Source: Diphasiastrum complanatum (lineage: Eukaryota > Streptophyta > Lycopodiopsida > Lycopodiales > Lycopodiaceae). From it: a stretch of 64,000 bases of DNA. The notes beneath the pieces are model-generated. The model searched no databases. It was not told the origin of the DNA and was given only the letters and a program-made list of their open reading frames with translations. The stretch covers positions 1,737,106-1,801,105 of the forward strand of contig CM055098.1 of NCBI GenBank assembly GCA_029204225.1, given 5' to 3'. Shown piece after piece: positions 35,690 through 50,600 of the stretch (its first letter is position 1; each line of letters begins with the position of its first letter). Made by a program: the position numbers and the translations under genes.

Positions 35690-38600
35690 ATGTTTCATGT
35701 GCCATCACCATGTTCATTGTGCATTATGGGAGATAGGAGTAAAAATTTTTGCCATGGATTCATTGTGAGGAGGGTTTAGGATAATGGATTGTGTTTTATG
35801 TTTTGTGCAATGTGCATTTGATCATTGATGATTGTGCGTTGAATCTTGATCATTGATCGCTCTGATGGAGAAGAATCTTGCAGTGGTTACAGTTTTCTCC
35901 TAAGAAGAATAAGCCCTCATATAACTGTTTGATTCGTAGGAGAGCCATTGGAGTGTCACTTTAATGAGCAGGGCATCAATATAGTTGTTGATTTGTCCAT
36001 GACCATTTTGCACCTGAATCTTATGCATTAAAAAAACGTTTTGGGTACTTTCCATCCTTGAACCACATCCTTGCAGTACCAGCAGCGTAGCATTCACTAT
36101 GGAAAAAGGAAGTGAAGAGGGCAGAGAAAAACAATTTAGAATAGAATAAGTATAAAGGATTATAAATTGACATATTTCCCAAGAACCTCAAAATTTTGGT
36201 GTACCTTCGCTGGAAATCTTAAAGTAGCTAAATATGCGGGTGTATTTATCTCAGGGTTATCCAAACAGTGTGACAGCGGACTACTTACCTTTTCAGATAT
36301 GGGACACACTACAGGTAAGCATCATCGTCCACAGCTTGTTGCTTTAGATACAAGCTTGTTGAAAGGCCCTATTTTTTAATATTTCAAAGTCATACGTCTA
36401 TATCTAATTTCTTGTAGGGCCTTTCGACTTACATCAGGAGCATGTTATCCACTCAGGTGTGGCACAGAAATTTCCATTTTGTACTACTAGCTAAGAGGTA
36501 CTTTTGGAGGTTACGAGCATCATCATTTCCTTTGAAAACCAGAGGTTTTGTGAAACAAGCTAACTTTTCTCATGCTGATAAGGTGGTATGTTGGAAGGTC
36601 CTTGAATGCTTGTTGAAAATATCATCTCTCCAAGTTCTGATGTGAAGGTAAAGCTTCTCATTTGCAGGCTCTTTTGAGTGGCATAGGAGTCGGTGCATCA
36701 ACGGCTACGGTGGTTGGCGCAACATTTCAGGTACTAATGAAACCAAAATATTACCCATACAAGAAGGATTAGTCCTTTTCTTTTTGAACCAAGTTAGTTT
36801 TTTGATTGTTTAGTGAGAATCTTGATCTGTGATCGCCCATGCCACTAACTTTTTGTATCCTTTAAGAGTTCTGGGCATGAGTGGAGCAAAAACTGTCCTG
36901 AACCTGGAAAGCTGAAATTGCAGACAGAAGGTGCCTGGATGGGCGCTTTACTCACAAACCGCATCTATGCTGAGTAGATAGTGGAAATATTTAATCGGCT
37001 GGCACACTCCAATCATGCTGCCCTATATCTGTAATTAGCAACCTTTTGGTTTCTCAACGTGGGTTTCTTAAAGCACACTTAACGGATGCAAAATCCGTTA
37101 AGTGATTCAAAGGAAACCCAGCAATCCTATGCTTGGAAGGTTCTAATTGCTCATAAATTTTGTTGAATGTTTTGTTTTTGGTTTGCTTTTCTTGAGCTTC
37201 TTGACTATTTTCTTATGAAATATCTCATTACCTTGTCACACCTACAATGATCTTCAATGTCTCTTTTGTGTGATGTGCCCCCTTTTTAAAAAGGTTATGT
37301 TCTGTGAGGGACTGTTGATAGCATTCTTGACTCTTGTGCTACAAAAGCTTTCACCATTCAAGTAAAGTTTGGGAAGATATAAGCACCTTTATCTTCAATT
37401 TCCCTTTGTCTTTCAAGTATAGCAAAATTTGGGAATCTCTACACAAGTATACACTGTATATAGTTACCTTTATTTTTAGTCTTTTCTAAAATTATGGATT
37501 GATTCACTTACTCTTGTTGAGGCTGTTGTTTTCAATACTCAGTAGCTCTCAATCTAGATAGTTATGCAGAGACTTCTCACAGCTATCCTTGAACACTATC
37601 AACGAATGATGCTTCAATGCTGTTTGGACACCTTAGTTATGCCTTGCGACCTTTTTGAAAGGAGAAGGCTATTGGAGATCAGATGGAATTGCTTGGAATC
37701 TCATTTGCCCTCTTTTAAAGTATCTATGATTTTATTAAAGAATCTCTACAAAAGCTGAAAATGGTATCGCTATCAATTGTACAAGGAAAACACCACATGA
37801 TTTTAATGATGATACCCTGTTTCAGTGGTTCTTGCGAGATTTTACAGGTATGCTGGGCGGAATACTTTTTACCCTTTATCAGGTAAATCATGAGTTTTAT
37901 TTTCATGTAAATTTTGAAAGCTGTGTTGTGTTTATTTTACTACGTTCTACATAGAAGATCCTTTCAATACTAAGCAAAAACCCACTTTTCTAATACATCA
38001 TTCATCAAATGCTTATGTTAATGGAAACCATAGAGCACAGTTCTGCGCTTTTTGGGCTGTCCAAATCGTTCTGTATGTATGGAACACAGCCAGTTCCACA
38101 TGTATGGAATGCTTTATAAAACTTCATTGTTTAACAAATTTGTGGTGTCTTTGGTGATCAATGGTGAATGCCTAGTTTTTTGTGATTCAACCTGGCAGAC
38201 TACTGGGGCCTCGCTAGGCATCAATTGACTTGCCTCTATGAGCAGTGGTGTCAACTGCATTGAAAACAAGGGATTCTCACACAGAAATAATGACAAGACT
38301 TGTTGGCAGCAGGAACAATCCCGTTGATTTGTGAATGAAAATGGACTAGAGGTTACGAGCACATTAAAGGCTAAACTCATGACACCAGCTATTTTACTGA
38401 GCAGATTGCCACATCCATTTACTTGAGCAAAAGAACAAAGCTGATAATTATGTTAAAAGGATCAGGAAGTCTAAGAAACTGCAATTGGCAAATTGGTACA
38501 CATAAAAGTCTGCTAACAAGTTCAGACTGCACTTTTGTATTTCAAATTTATAATCATAATCTTTGTATTAAGGTATAGATTATGTCCTTTGCAACTGAAA

Positions 38601-41600
38601 GTGTTTGCCTCCCCTCTTATATGACACTGTGCCATAGCTTCTTATTGTTACCTGAGACGTCTATGTTGATCTAAAGATGCTCCATGCTGGAAAAAACTAC
38701 GAAAGTACTCCATCTTTGCATTCGGCAACATCTGGGAAATATCAGCTCCTGTCCAGGGGAAACTTGGCTAAGAAACAAGCAGCGTTGGGACTGTCGTGAG
38801 TTTCATCGAGTTTTACCAAAGATCTTCGTTGGAAAAAGCCGTTGGTGAATCATTCTTAAATGTTTGCATGATTGAAAACGTTACCCCCTACAGGCTTGAC
38901 AACATTAAGAAGCTTTCTTGGATTAGTTGTGTTTTATCGTAAAGGTGTGAAGAACTATTCACACCTAGCTGCGCCATTGACCGATATGTTACAGAAAAAT
39001 AAGTGGAAAGAATGGACGGAGGTTCAACAACACAGTTTTGATGCATTGAAACAAGCTGTGGCTGACTTCATCACTTTAAACATTGTTGACCCTCAGAGAC
39101 CATTTGTTGTGGAAAACAGATGCAAGTGACATCACCGTTGGGGCCGTTTTGATGCAATAGGGTAGGCCTGTGGCCTTTGAGAGCAAGGAGCTCAACCCTG
39201 CACAGAAGAATTATCCAACTCATGAGGAGTTGTATGCCATTGTCCACACTTTGAAGGCATGGAAGCATTATTTGTATGGTGATGGTGTGAAATTCTCTGT
39301 GTACATTGACCATAACACTTTGAAATATTTTTGCAACCAACCGGACCCCAAAGGGGAGCAAGCCAGGTGAGTTGAGTTGATGCAAGAATTTCACATGGAA
39401 ATTCACCACAAGAAGGGTGCCAAAAATCTTGTGGCTGATGCATTATCTCGTATATTGTATCATATGTCTTTTGTGGTCATTGAGAATGACCTAATTGCTG
39501 AGATTAGACAGGCCTAGCAAGGGATCCTCATTGTCTGGGAATTGCGAGAGAGACAAACCTTGTGCAAGTCGAATCTCCGGATGAGAGTTCTAGTCTCTTT
39601 GCTTACACTTACCTTAGATATACCATAGATGATGGTATGGTCAAGAGAAATGGCAAACTTCTCATTCCAGCTTGTGAGGAGCTGTAAGAAGATTGTCCAT
39701 TTATGTCACGATAGCCCTAGTGCAGGTCATCCTGGTATGGATAAGACCTATGAGTTGATCCTATGTAACTTTTGATGGCCTAAGCTTAAAAAAAATGTTT
39801 ACCATTGTTTGACGCACTGTCTGAAGTGCGAGGTCAATAAAGCCGAAAGGATTAAAACTCCTGGAGTTTTACACCCACTACCTGTGCTAGAAGGAAGATG
39901 GAGTATCTCCATGGACTTTGTCACCAACTTGCCTTGTACATAGTTATAGCATGATTCTATCTTGGTTATAGTTGATAGACTCACTTGTTGAGTAGAAGTT
40001 AGCTTTCTACTATCAAAGCCATTGGCCTCTCGTCCTGTGGTTGAGGATTGTTGCACCTACCACAATGTCACTAGCAGCAGTCTCTACACAAAATGGCTTC
40101 TGGGGATCAACAATATTGACCACAAGTGCAGTGATTAATGCCTTTTCGGTGCTTTAAAATTGACCTCAATTTCATTCTAAGAACCAAAACGTTTTTTTCA
40201 CGTAATTGGTCAGTAACCTAACTAGCTATAGTTCTCAAAAAATTTGCAATATTAAATGCACAAACCTAAGAATGATCGTGGTTAAGAATATTAGTCAGCC
40301 AAGGCCAACACAAAATCACAGCCACCTTAGCTGAGTCTACAAGAATTCTCTCTGTCGTCAGTATGTGAATAAGGTAAACCACCCCAGTCATACAGAACTC
40401 AGTTTTCTTATCATTGGCATAGAACGTATTCTTTTGCAATGCCCAAGGTACCGTTCCTATATGCCCTGTATGGTCAAACATTGAGTTAATGTAGAGTAGG
40501 ATAACATTGATAAAGTTAACAACAAACCTACCTACATATTTTTTGAGTGAATCGTTCATTAGCATCATGAATGTTGTTGGAGCATTAGTCAGTGCTAAGG
40601 GCATGATTAAAAACTCAAATTCCAAAAGCACATATGAAATGTCGTCTTTGGCACATCAGGCTCCTTAATATGATGATAGCCATTCGTAAGATCAATCGTG
40701 TTGAGCAACTTTGCACCATGCAATGCATCTAGCAGATCATCTATTCGTGGCATAGGATATATGTGCTTTATTGTGATCATATTCAAACGACGATAATTTG
40801 CACCCATCCTGAAAGATCCATCTTTCTTCTTTACCAACAAATTTGCGAACAGAAGGGTGAATAGCTAGGAATGTATCCTAACCTAAGATATTTGTCGACT
40901 ATCTTTCTCGCCTCTTCCTCCTACTTAAGGCTCGTCCTATACGGAGGTTAATAGATATGTCCTACCCCTAGAACCAGCTCAATCTTGTGTTCCACATTTC
41001 TCCTAGGGGTAACCGATTGGGTTGTCCTGAACAAGAACCAACTTAAACTCCTACCTAGTAGACTCATCTAGAACTTCAAGCTCACTTGGGTCGAATGCAG
41101 ACACGGATGCTATCTTCAAAGATTGCAAGGCATAAATATGCTTTTGCCTATCTAAGTTATCTAATGTAGACTGCAGCACAATACTATGTCTATCTACCTT
41201 TTCAGAGCTTGAAACAAGAGATTCATCCACAATGTCATTCGTAGTAAACAAACAAAAAAAAATGCTCCAAACCCTGTTTCTTTATTCGTAGAAATGACAG
41301 GGACATCAAGGAACCCGTAAAGCTAAGGGACAAACTCTGTTATGTCCTTAAACGTGTATAGTTTGGTATCAGGCCTGCCCTATATCGTAAGGTAGCCCTT
41401 AACCCGAAATAGATCCTATGCCCCTATTTGGTTAAGGCACAGCCTCATGCGGGAGTGGTTGTTGATTATGCCTATATTGGTACTCCAGCTATGCATGGAG
41501 ACAGATTGTCCTGAAAGGAGAATCCGCATGCCGTATGGAGGCTAGGGTTTGAGAGAGTATATCTATACCCTCATCCCTCCCTTTTTGACATACTGTGAGT

Positions 41601-44600
41601 ATCGACAATTTGATCATTGCATCCATGCTCGTCTTACCGGAGTATTTTCTATAGGGATCAACTTGGGGGTGTCTAGCCGTACATTAGACATTTGGTTGGG
41701 TGGTTCTTGCCACAACATGTGCTCTTGTGTGTGCTCATCTCCTATCCAAGTGATTGTAAGTGGCTTAATGTAGCTGTATGCATGCTAATGATTGGTGTTT
41801 TTACTGTATCAGAATTTCTGTTTACAAATGATTTGCCAACATTACCGCCTAATGGAAATGTTGAACTTAAGATTGAGCTTATTCCCGGATCCTGTCCTAT
41901 AAATAGACCACGTTATAGAATGAGTTTGAGAGAGGAAGAGGAGGTGAGGCAGATGCTAGAGGATTATCTTGCACATGGGCAGATCAAATCTAGCTTCTCA
42001 CCTTTTACCTCGCCGATCATTCTATTAAAAAAGAAGGATGGGTCTTGGCGTATGTGTGTGGATTATCGAGGCCTCAACAAGATAAAGCATCAATATCCTA
42101 TGCCACGTATTGATGATTGGCTTGATGCTCTTCGTGGTGCTACTGTGTTTAGTAAGATAGACTTGAAGAGTGGGTATCATCAGGTTAGAGTTCGTGAAGA
42201 GGATGTTTATAAAATTGCCTTCCAAACTCGGTTTGGTCACTATGAGTATCTTGTGATGCCCTTTGGTTCAACTAATGCCCAAACGACATTCATGATGTGC
42301 TTAGACTTTATATGGGTAAGTTTGTTGTAAACTTTGTTGATGATATTTTGACGTGCAGTGCAGGTGAGGCCAAGCATGTGACCCACCTTAAGACTGTGTT
42401 GTCTATCTTGAGGGAAAACAAATTGTTTGCTAATGCAAAAAACAATGAACTTTTTAAAAAGGAAATTGAGTATCTAGGTCATATTGTGATTGTTGGAGTA
42501 AGACCGGATCCTAAGAAAGTTGCTGTGATCGTTGCGTGGCCTGTGCCAGTGGATTTTACAGCATTGCAATCTTTCTTAGGATTGGCGGTGTTTTTTAAAG
42601 AATATGTTAAAGATTACTCCCATATTGTAGCACCTTTGATTGATTCAACTCAAAAGAAACAGGCATCACAGCAAAAAAACGCGAACATATGTAGAGGATG
42701 CATATATTCTAGCTTAACCTTCGAAATACTTAACATGACGACGAAGATGGGTAGCCGTACCTAAAAACATACGAAGAGAATGAACGTCCGTTGGAACAGG
42801 CCAATCCTCAATAGCCTGGACCTTCCGAGGATCAAGACGAATACGACCATCACAAACAAGGAATCCCAAAAACTCAATCCAAGCAAGAACAAAGGAACAT
42901 TTCAAGAATTTAGCAAACAACTGATGCTTAACATGTAACTCAAACACAGACAAGAGATGCGACACATGGTCAGACAAAGAGGTACTAAAAACAAGAATGT
43001 CATCAAAATAAACTAAAGTACAGACACCAAGAAGAGGACGTAAAACATTATTCATAGCATTTTGGAACGTGGGTGGACCATTTTGAACACCAAAGGGAAG
43101 AACATGAAACTCTTACAAACCTAAGTGAGTATGAAACGTAGCCTTATGCTCATCAGAAGGATGCATCGTAATCTGATAGTATCCAGAACGAAGGTCAATC
43201 TTGGAAAAGATTGAAGAAGTGCCAAGCTGATCAAAAAGGTCATCCATATGAGGAATAGGATACCGATTACGGATCGCAAGCTTGTTCAAGGCACAATAGT
43301 CAAATCAATCTAGAGCTGAACCTCATCACGTTCGACTTTAGACATACGATATGGTGCATGAGAAGGTGAGGTGGTACTAGGAATAAGATCTATATGGTGG
43401 TTGATATCACGTAATGGTGGCAGAGGCGTAGGTTCTGAAAAGACAACAGAATAAGTCCGAAATCACTTGAGGAAGAGGACCCATGGATGGTGAAAGAGAA
43501 GCAGCGACTGATGTAATCTGAATGGAAAGAAGAGCAGCACCCTAAGCCTTTGGGAGGCTACGTTTAAACTGCTTCACGGTAATCAACTAATAGTCACCCT
43601 GGGAATCAATACCAGCAAGTGAATGATGCTGACCAACATGAGTAAAGGAAAGTGTCTGTTGAGATAGATCCACAACAACAGCACCAAGTGAGGAGAACTG
43701 TCAGGCTCTCCCTGATCTTCCTACTGACACCCATCCAAACATGCACTGATCTCCACAAATTTGCAGCCTTTCTGATTCCCTGCAAGCACATAGCATCAAA
43801 CACAAACACAGTGGAGCTGGCTGCGGCCTCTCCTCCCAGCCTTTGCTGCATAGATTATTATCCGGAATGCCTCTCTCTAGGCTCACTTATACACAATCCT
43901 CAAGCACCCCTTAACCCTGACCCTTCCTAAATCTCGACACATGGCCAACTCCATGCACAGTCGACACTTGCCACTTGGCAGTACCCTGACACATAGGCAA
44001 GTGAGTAGGTTGACATGTGTCACTCATCCATTGGACCAAGTGTCCGAGTGAGCATGTGACACGTGTCATGTTTGACCGGTCAACCCTAACATGTGTCACT
44101 CATTCACTGGACCAAGTGTCCCAGTGAGCATATGACATGTCACGTTGACTAGTCAACTCTCCTACTTTTTAGGAGGTCAGTCCAGCCACTCCGAATTAAT
44201 GACCCAGTACCCTATACCCAAGCAACATGCGACTCTGAGGCTCAGAAGCATCATTAACAACTTTATTTACATTTCTGTTACAAAGGTCACCACAGGCCGG
44301 TGACAGCCATTTGTGTTTACAAGAAGTACATCTATAAGTAAAAACGGTAAACAACCGGGACAGGGAGTAAAAGCTGTAACATCCCTTCCCCACTTAGGTA
44401 ACATCGTCCGCGATGGCAAAGCTAGGGTATTGTGCACGCAGACTGTGCGCGGTCTCCCAGGTAGCATCAGAAAGAGGCCTGCCATGCCAAGCGACCAAGT
44501 ACTCACGGATCAGACAGTTGCGTAAACGCCTCTCCTGCCTATCCAATACCCTCTTCTCCCTGCTCTTGGAATGCAAACAAACCATCAGACAACAAGTTGT

Positions 44601-47600
44601 CACCGTTATGTAAAACTCGTTTCAATCTAGAAACATGAAATACAGGATGCACTTTACAAGTTTTAGGAAAATCTAACTTATAAGAAACATCACTAATTCT
44701 TTTAACAATTTTCCAGGGTCCACAATAATGCGGGGACAACTTGTAACATTTGCCCGTCTTAAGGGTCTTAGAGTCCTTGGGTACTTGGAGAAACACCATG
44801 TCTCCTACCACAAACTCTCTAGGCGTGCGATGCTGATCAGCGTAAGACTTAGCTCGATCCATTGCTTGCCTAATATTAACCTTCGCTAACTCAAGCATTT
44901 CATTCATTTGAGTTAGGAAATTAGCCGCACTAGGCACTCTCTGAGGAATTCCTACCGTAACAGGGCTAGCTGGCCTAAAACCATAATTAAGCTCGAAAGG
45001 ACTCCTCGTAGTACTCACATTTTTCTTGTCATTGTAAGCAAACTCCAACAGTGGCAAGTACTTCTCCCACTGAGTTTGCTTATCCCCAACAAATGCCCTA
45101 AGCATATCCTCTAAGGTTTGGTTGACTCTCTCAGTTTGGCCATCCGTTTCAAGATGCTCCGTACTGCTCATTCTCAATTGGACTTCAAGTTTGGCCATAA
45201 CTGCAGTCCAAAAGTTTCCAGTGAATCGAGTATCCCTGTCAGACACTATGGATGACGGTAATCCATGAAGTTTGAACACATGCTCGATAGCCGCATCAAT
45301 CTTTTTACGCGTTGGAATAAAATGAGCCATCTTAGTGAGTTTGTCAACTACGACCAAGATAGAATCATGCTGTGACTGTGTACGAGGTAAGTTAGTGATA
45401 AAATCCATGGAGATACTCTCCCATCTTCCTTCTGGCACAGGTAGTGGGTGTAAAACTCCACGAGGTTTAATCCTTTCAGCTTTATTGACCTGGCACTTCA
45501 AACAGTGCGCCACATAATGGTAAACATCTTTTTTCAATTTAGGCCACCAAAAGTTACGTAAGATCAACTCATAGGTCCTATCCACACCAGGATGACCTGC
45601 ACTAGTGTAATAGATCCTAACACCACAGTAGGGCAAACACTAACTGATCCCCCCAACCTTGCCTACTCCCTGATATGGAGCAAGCCCCTCCTAGCCCAGT
45701 GTGAGGCCTGTAGCATGCATACTGCCAAGTGTCGGCCATGTGGCTTTGACGTGGCCGACTGCACGTCGAGACCCAACGTGGGGCCCTATCTTGCTGACAG
45801 GGTCCCTAGGCTGTGTTAGGCCCGCCATGGCTATGGACTGTGCCGGGGCACACTACTCACATTGTCTTGCCCTGTTGGTCGTGTACGCTAGACATGACCC
45901 TGACTGTGGTATCTGACCTCCTGTGTTCTCTAGGGTTCGGCACTGGTCGCGTGCTCGTAACACTCCCTTAAGAATTGTCTTGGTCGTCTAAGACAAAGTC
46001 TGGAAAAATCTTGCGAAGGACGTTGCCTCTTTCCCAGGTGGCATTCTCAACCGGCTGATCGTTCCACTTGACCAGATATTCTTGGTATAGAGTATGATGA
46101 GTCTGCGTCTCTCTACTATCAAGAATCTCTTCTGGTTCATGTGGAGGTTGCTGAGAATCCAATGGGAGAACTAGAACACTGTCCTCTACCAGATTTTTTG
46201 ATCTGGCTAAGGCTTTTCGTAACTGACTTACATGAAAAACTGGAAAAACCTTACTGCTGTGTGGGAGTTCTAGTTCATAGGTGACCTCGCCTAGTCTCCT
46301 ACTAATGGTAAAAGGACCACAATACCTAGGAGACAACTTAGCACACACTCCTGAATTGAGGGTTTTAGAGTCAACTGGGACTCTCAAGTAGACTTTCTCA
46401 CCAGCGGAGAACTGCACATCCCGTCTGTGCGGATCTGCATAATGCCTAGCTCGATCCTGGGACTGCCTAATTGTCACATGTACCTAACCCTTTCAGGTTC
46501 CTGTGGAGATTTAGCCGACTTTAGTTGGTCAAGAATTTGTTGTAAAATCACCTCCATGGCATCCACCTTGGCTGCCACTTCTTCGATTCTCAAGATTTCT
46601 GTGCTTGCACCTCCTAGTGGATCCATATTTGCAATGTTGGAGGCTGTCCACTTGCTTAGAAGTCGCAATTACCGGCAAATATGAGTTTACAACTCTCAAA
46701 ACCCTTTTTTCCTTGTATTTTGGCCCAAAAATTAGACCAACTTTGGAATGCTATAACTTTTCCGTGACTTGGACTTTTCCTAAGCGGTCAATTTGTAGTA
46801 GGTCGCCCTCCTGCTGGCTTTCCAATCAACCCTTAACAGTCCGGTTTAGGCTAGGATTGCCCAATCATCAAGCAATTTCTTCTCAGCTGGTTTTGCACCT
46901 ATGTATGAGTTATGAACGTAGCCACGGCTGATCTAGATTTAGTCTATGAAAGCATCACATAAGCAAGACTTAACCCTAGAAAGCAGGAGAGAGAAAGCTT
47001 AAAGAGACTAAAGAAGGAGATTATATCATAAGCCACGTAACAAATGACACAGAATCCCTACTTATAGCCAAGAGGAAGCCCTAAAAGGAAGCTTCCAGTG
47101 GCTAGGGCCAAACTGAGAGGGAAAATAGTGCGCCCTCCAAGAAGGCCCCAATATAGTGAATCATAGGGCCCAAGGCCAATAATATGGTCTAAATGTCAAT
47201 AATAGGGCCCAAGGCCAACCATATAGTCTAAATGTCAAATAATGAATAAAAAAGGGCCCAAAGCCTGCCTATGCATAAAGTAAAGTAAATGTAAATGGAC
47301 ATGGCGAATGTAATGAGCCGAGTCCATAACTCTCCTCGACACAAAAATAAGACCCAACTGCCATAAAGGACTGGATCAAGTAACAGCAAGCCCTGGAGGA
47401 TCAACTGGAACAACATCTGGTGTAGTAACAACTGGAGCAACAACTGATGTAGAGGAATCAACAAGTGCGGCAAGAGCACGAGCCTGATCCGCAAGTGACG
47501 GTGTATGATAAAAGACGTCAATAGGCTCCCATGTGGCCTCCTCAACAGGACGACCATCCCACTGGACTAGGAACTGAATCTGCCGGCGGCGTCAACTATG

Positions 47601-50600
47601 ATGCAAACGCACCTGAAGGATAGCAGCAGGTAATAAAGGAAAGAGATCCGGTGCAGTAGGAAACTCAGCATCACGAGGAGCATCATCCTCAATAGCGGCA
47701 CGTAATAAACTGACATGGAATATATCACAGGCACGTGTGGAAGCAGGAAGCTGAAGACGATATGTAACTGGACTAAGAACCTCCAATATACAATAAGGCC
47801 CATAATAACGTGGTGCAAGCTTCTCAGTAGAAGCATGGCCCTGAATAAAATGATGACGTGCAAACCGTAGGCGTAGATATACCATATCACCAACATGAAA
47901 CTCAACATGACGTCGATGACGATCAACTGAAGCCTGATAACGCTGCTGGACCTGCTGCAAATGGGAACTGGCCTGGAGAATAAGCTCGCGAGCACTTGAT
48001 AGAAATGAAGACAGTGTCACAGGTGTATCCTCGGGAGGAAGAGGAATACCAGGTAAAAGAGGTGCATAACCATGAGATAATAAAATGGTGCAACGCCGGT
48101 GCTGGTACTAACAGAGCTGTTATAGCTATACTCTGCCAAACATAAGTGCTGATCCCAATCCTTCCCTGAAGGAGTAACAAAATGGCGCAAATAATCCTCA
48201 AGGATCCTGTTAAGGACCTCAGACTGCCCATCAGAAGTAGAATGATAAGCAGACCCCATAAAAAGCTATACATCCAATATACGCATAAGCTCTGTCCAGA
48301 ACAATGATGTAAACTTACTATCCCGATCAGAAAGGATAGTACGAGGAAACCCATGTAGGCGAAATATCTCTGAAAGGAACAAGCGTGCACACTGCTCTGC
48401 TGTGATAGTACTGCGGACGGGTATGAAATGTGCCTGTTTTGAGAACCTGTCAACTACCACCATACATGAATTGTGACCATGACGGGTGCGGGGAAGGCCA
48501 ATGATGAAGTCCATAGAAATATCAGTCCACTGGCGGTGAGGAATAGGCCAACTCTGAAGCAAACCAGCGGACTTAGCACGGGAGTACTTATTACGTAAGC
48601 AGAAAGGACAGGTACGAATAAGTACAACAAGCTCTTTCCTAAGGGATGGCCAATAGAAATGATCCTTAAGACAAGCATAAGACTTCTGAAAACCAAAATG
48701 ACCCCCAACTGGGGACGAATGAGCATCCGACAACAACTGAGAACGGATACCCAAAGAACTAGGAATACAAAGAGAACCATAATGATAAAGATGGTGGTCA
48801 ACAATGGAATAAGCCTGATGAGGTGAAGACGACATAGGTGGAGCAGAACTATAAACATCACGAAAATCAGAACATGTAAGATAAGCAGATGGAAGATCAT
48901 CAAACCAGGAAGGGATCGTGGCAACAAGGGTATTCAATAAAGCAGGAAGTCTAGACAATGCGTCAGCAGCAGTGTTAGCACGACCAGCACGATACAAAAT
49001 AGAAAAATCAAAAGATTGTAAAAACTGCAACCAACGAAACTGACGATCACTAAGATCACGCTGGGAGAAGAGATAACGTAAGGACTGATGATCAGTAACG
49101 ATATCAAAAGGAACACGGTACAGGTATTGGCGCCACTTCTTAAGAGCATAGATAATGGCAAGAAGCTCTTTCTCATGGACAGAATAACGTTGCTCATAAG
49201 AGCGTAAACAACGCGACTCATAAGCAATAATACACTGAGACTGACGAAGCAAGGCACCCAAACCAACATTACTAGCATCGGTCTCAACAATAAATTTCTG
49301 ATCAAACTGTGGTAAACACAGGACAGAGGCCTCCACAACAGCACGACGAAGAGTGTCAAAGGCGAACTGACAATCAGAAGTCCAAACAAAAGCACTAGAC
49401 TTCTTCAAAAGGGCATGAAGAGGGGCAGCCACAGTGGCAAAGTGAGGAACAGGACGACGAAGGTGAGTAGCGAGACCAAGAAACATACGAACATGGTGGA
49501 CATCTGTGGGAACAGGCCAATCAGCGATTGCCCGAACCTTATCAGGGTCCAAACGAATACGACCATCACAAATGAGAAATCCTAAAAACTCAATCTCAAC
49601 AACAGCAAAGGAACACTTAGAAAGTTTAGCAAACAACTGGTGATGAACAAGCAATTGAAAAACAGATGAAAGATGTAACACATGCTCATCAAGAGTCTTA
49701 CTAAAAACAAGAATATCATCAAAATAAACTAAAACACAACGACCAAGGAGAGGACGCATGATGTTATTCATCACATTCTGGAACGTAGGTGGACCATTAG
49801 TAACACCAAAAGGAAGAACACGAAACTCATACAAACCAAGATGGGTACGAAACGCAGTCTTGTGTTCGTCCGAAGGATGCATCCTAATCTGGTGATAGCC
49901 GGAACGTAAGTCTATCTTAGAGAAAAGATGAGAGGTGCCTAACTGGTCAAAGAGATCATCCATGTGAGGAATAGGATACTGGTTACGGATGGTCAACTTA
50001 TTGAGGGCACGATAATCAATGCAGAGGCGTTTGGAACCATCTTTCTTACTGACAAGGAGAACAGGGGCACCAAAAGGACTGTGACTAGGAACAATAAGGC
50101 CCTGATCTAGTAAAGCAGTAATCTGAAGCTCAACCTCATCACGCTCAGACTTAGACATACGGTAAGGAGGCCGGGAGGGAGGAGCAGAACCAGGACGCAA
50201 ATCAATATGGTGGTTCACATCACGTAATGGTGGTAGCGTCGTAGGTTCTGAAAAGACAAATGCATACTGATGTAATAAGTCAGAGATCACCTGAGGAACA
50301 GCTGCTGGAGGAGAGGTAGTCACTGGAGAATCTGCTGCAGCACGCTGAACACATAATAAAGCTGCACAATGAGCCTTAGGTAGGTTGCGGATAAACTGCT
50401 TCCCGCTGATCAGCTGGAAATCTGCCTGAGAATCAATACCAGCAAGTGAGTGGGTCACTGCATCATGAACAAATGTCAATGTCTGCTGAGCCAGGTCCAA
50501 AGTAACCGCTCCCATTGAAGCAAACCAATCAGCACCAAGGATAAGGTCATAGCGCTCCAGAGGAATGATATAAAGATCTGCCTGTCCAGAAAAATCACCA

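Larger units (their letters stand above)
31417..36254 (+). other. RUS intron 2 (4.8 kb) with LINE chain
   Basis: The intron runs from the GTACTG donor to the TTTATCTCAG acceptor. About 31420-32460 holds no recognisable element. From 32462 to 35688 it is filled by three LINE copies and three (GA)n tracts, all with LINE sense on the minus strand. The stretch 35689-36254 shows nothing. Confidence 0.8.

Noticed and set aside
45701-45916. Short ORFs in the Gypsy-1 family LTRs (also near 6090-6305 and 11374-11586)
   Set aside because: They recur only because the LTRs are homologous; no start context or conservation beyond DNA identity.
47228-48020. Extra long minus-strand frames overlapping Gypsy-7 integrase
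   Set aside because: They are shadows of the gag-pol frame; the amino acids are leucine-rich without motifs, and the chromodomain reading uses another frame.
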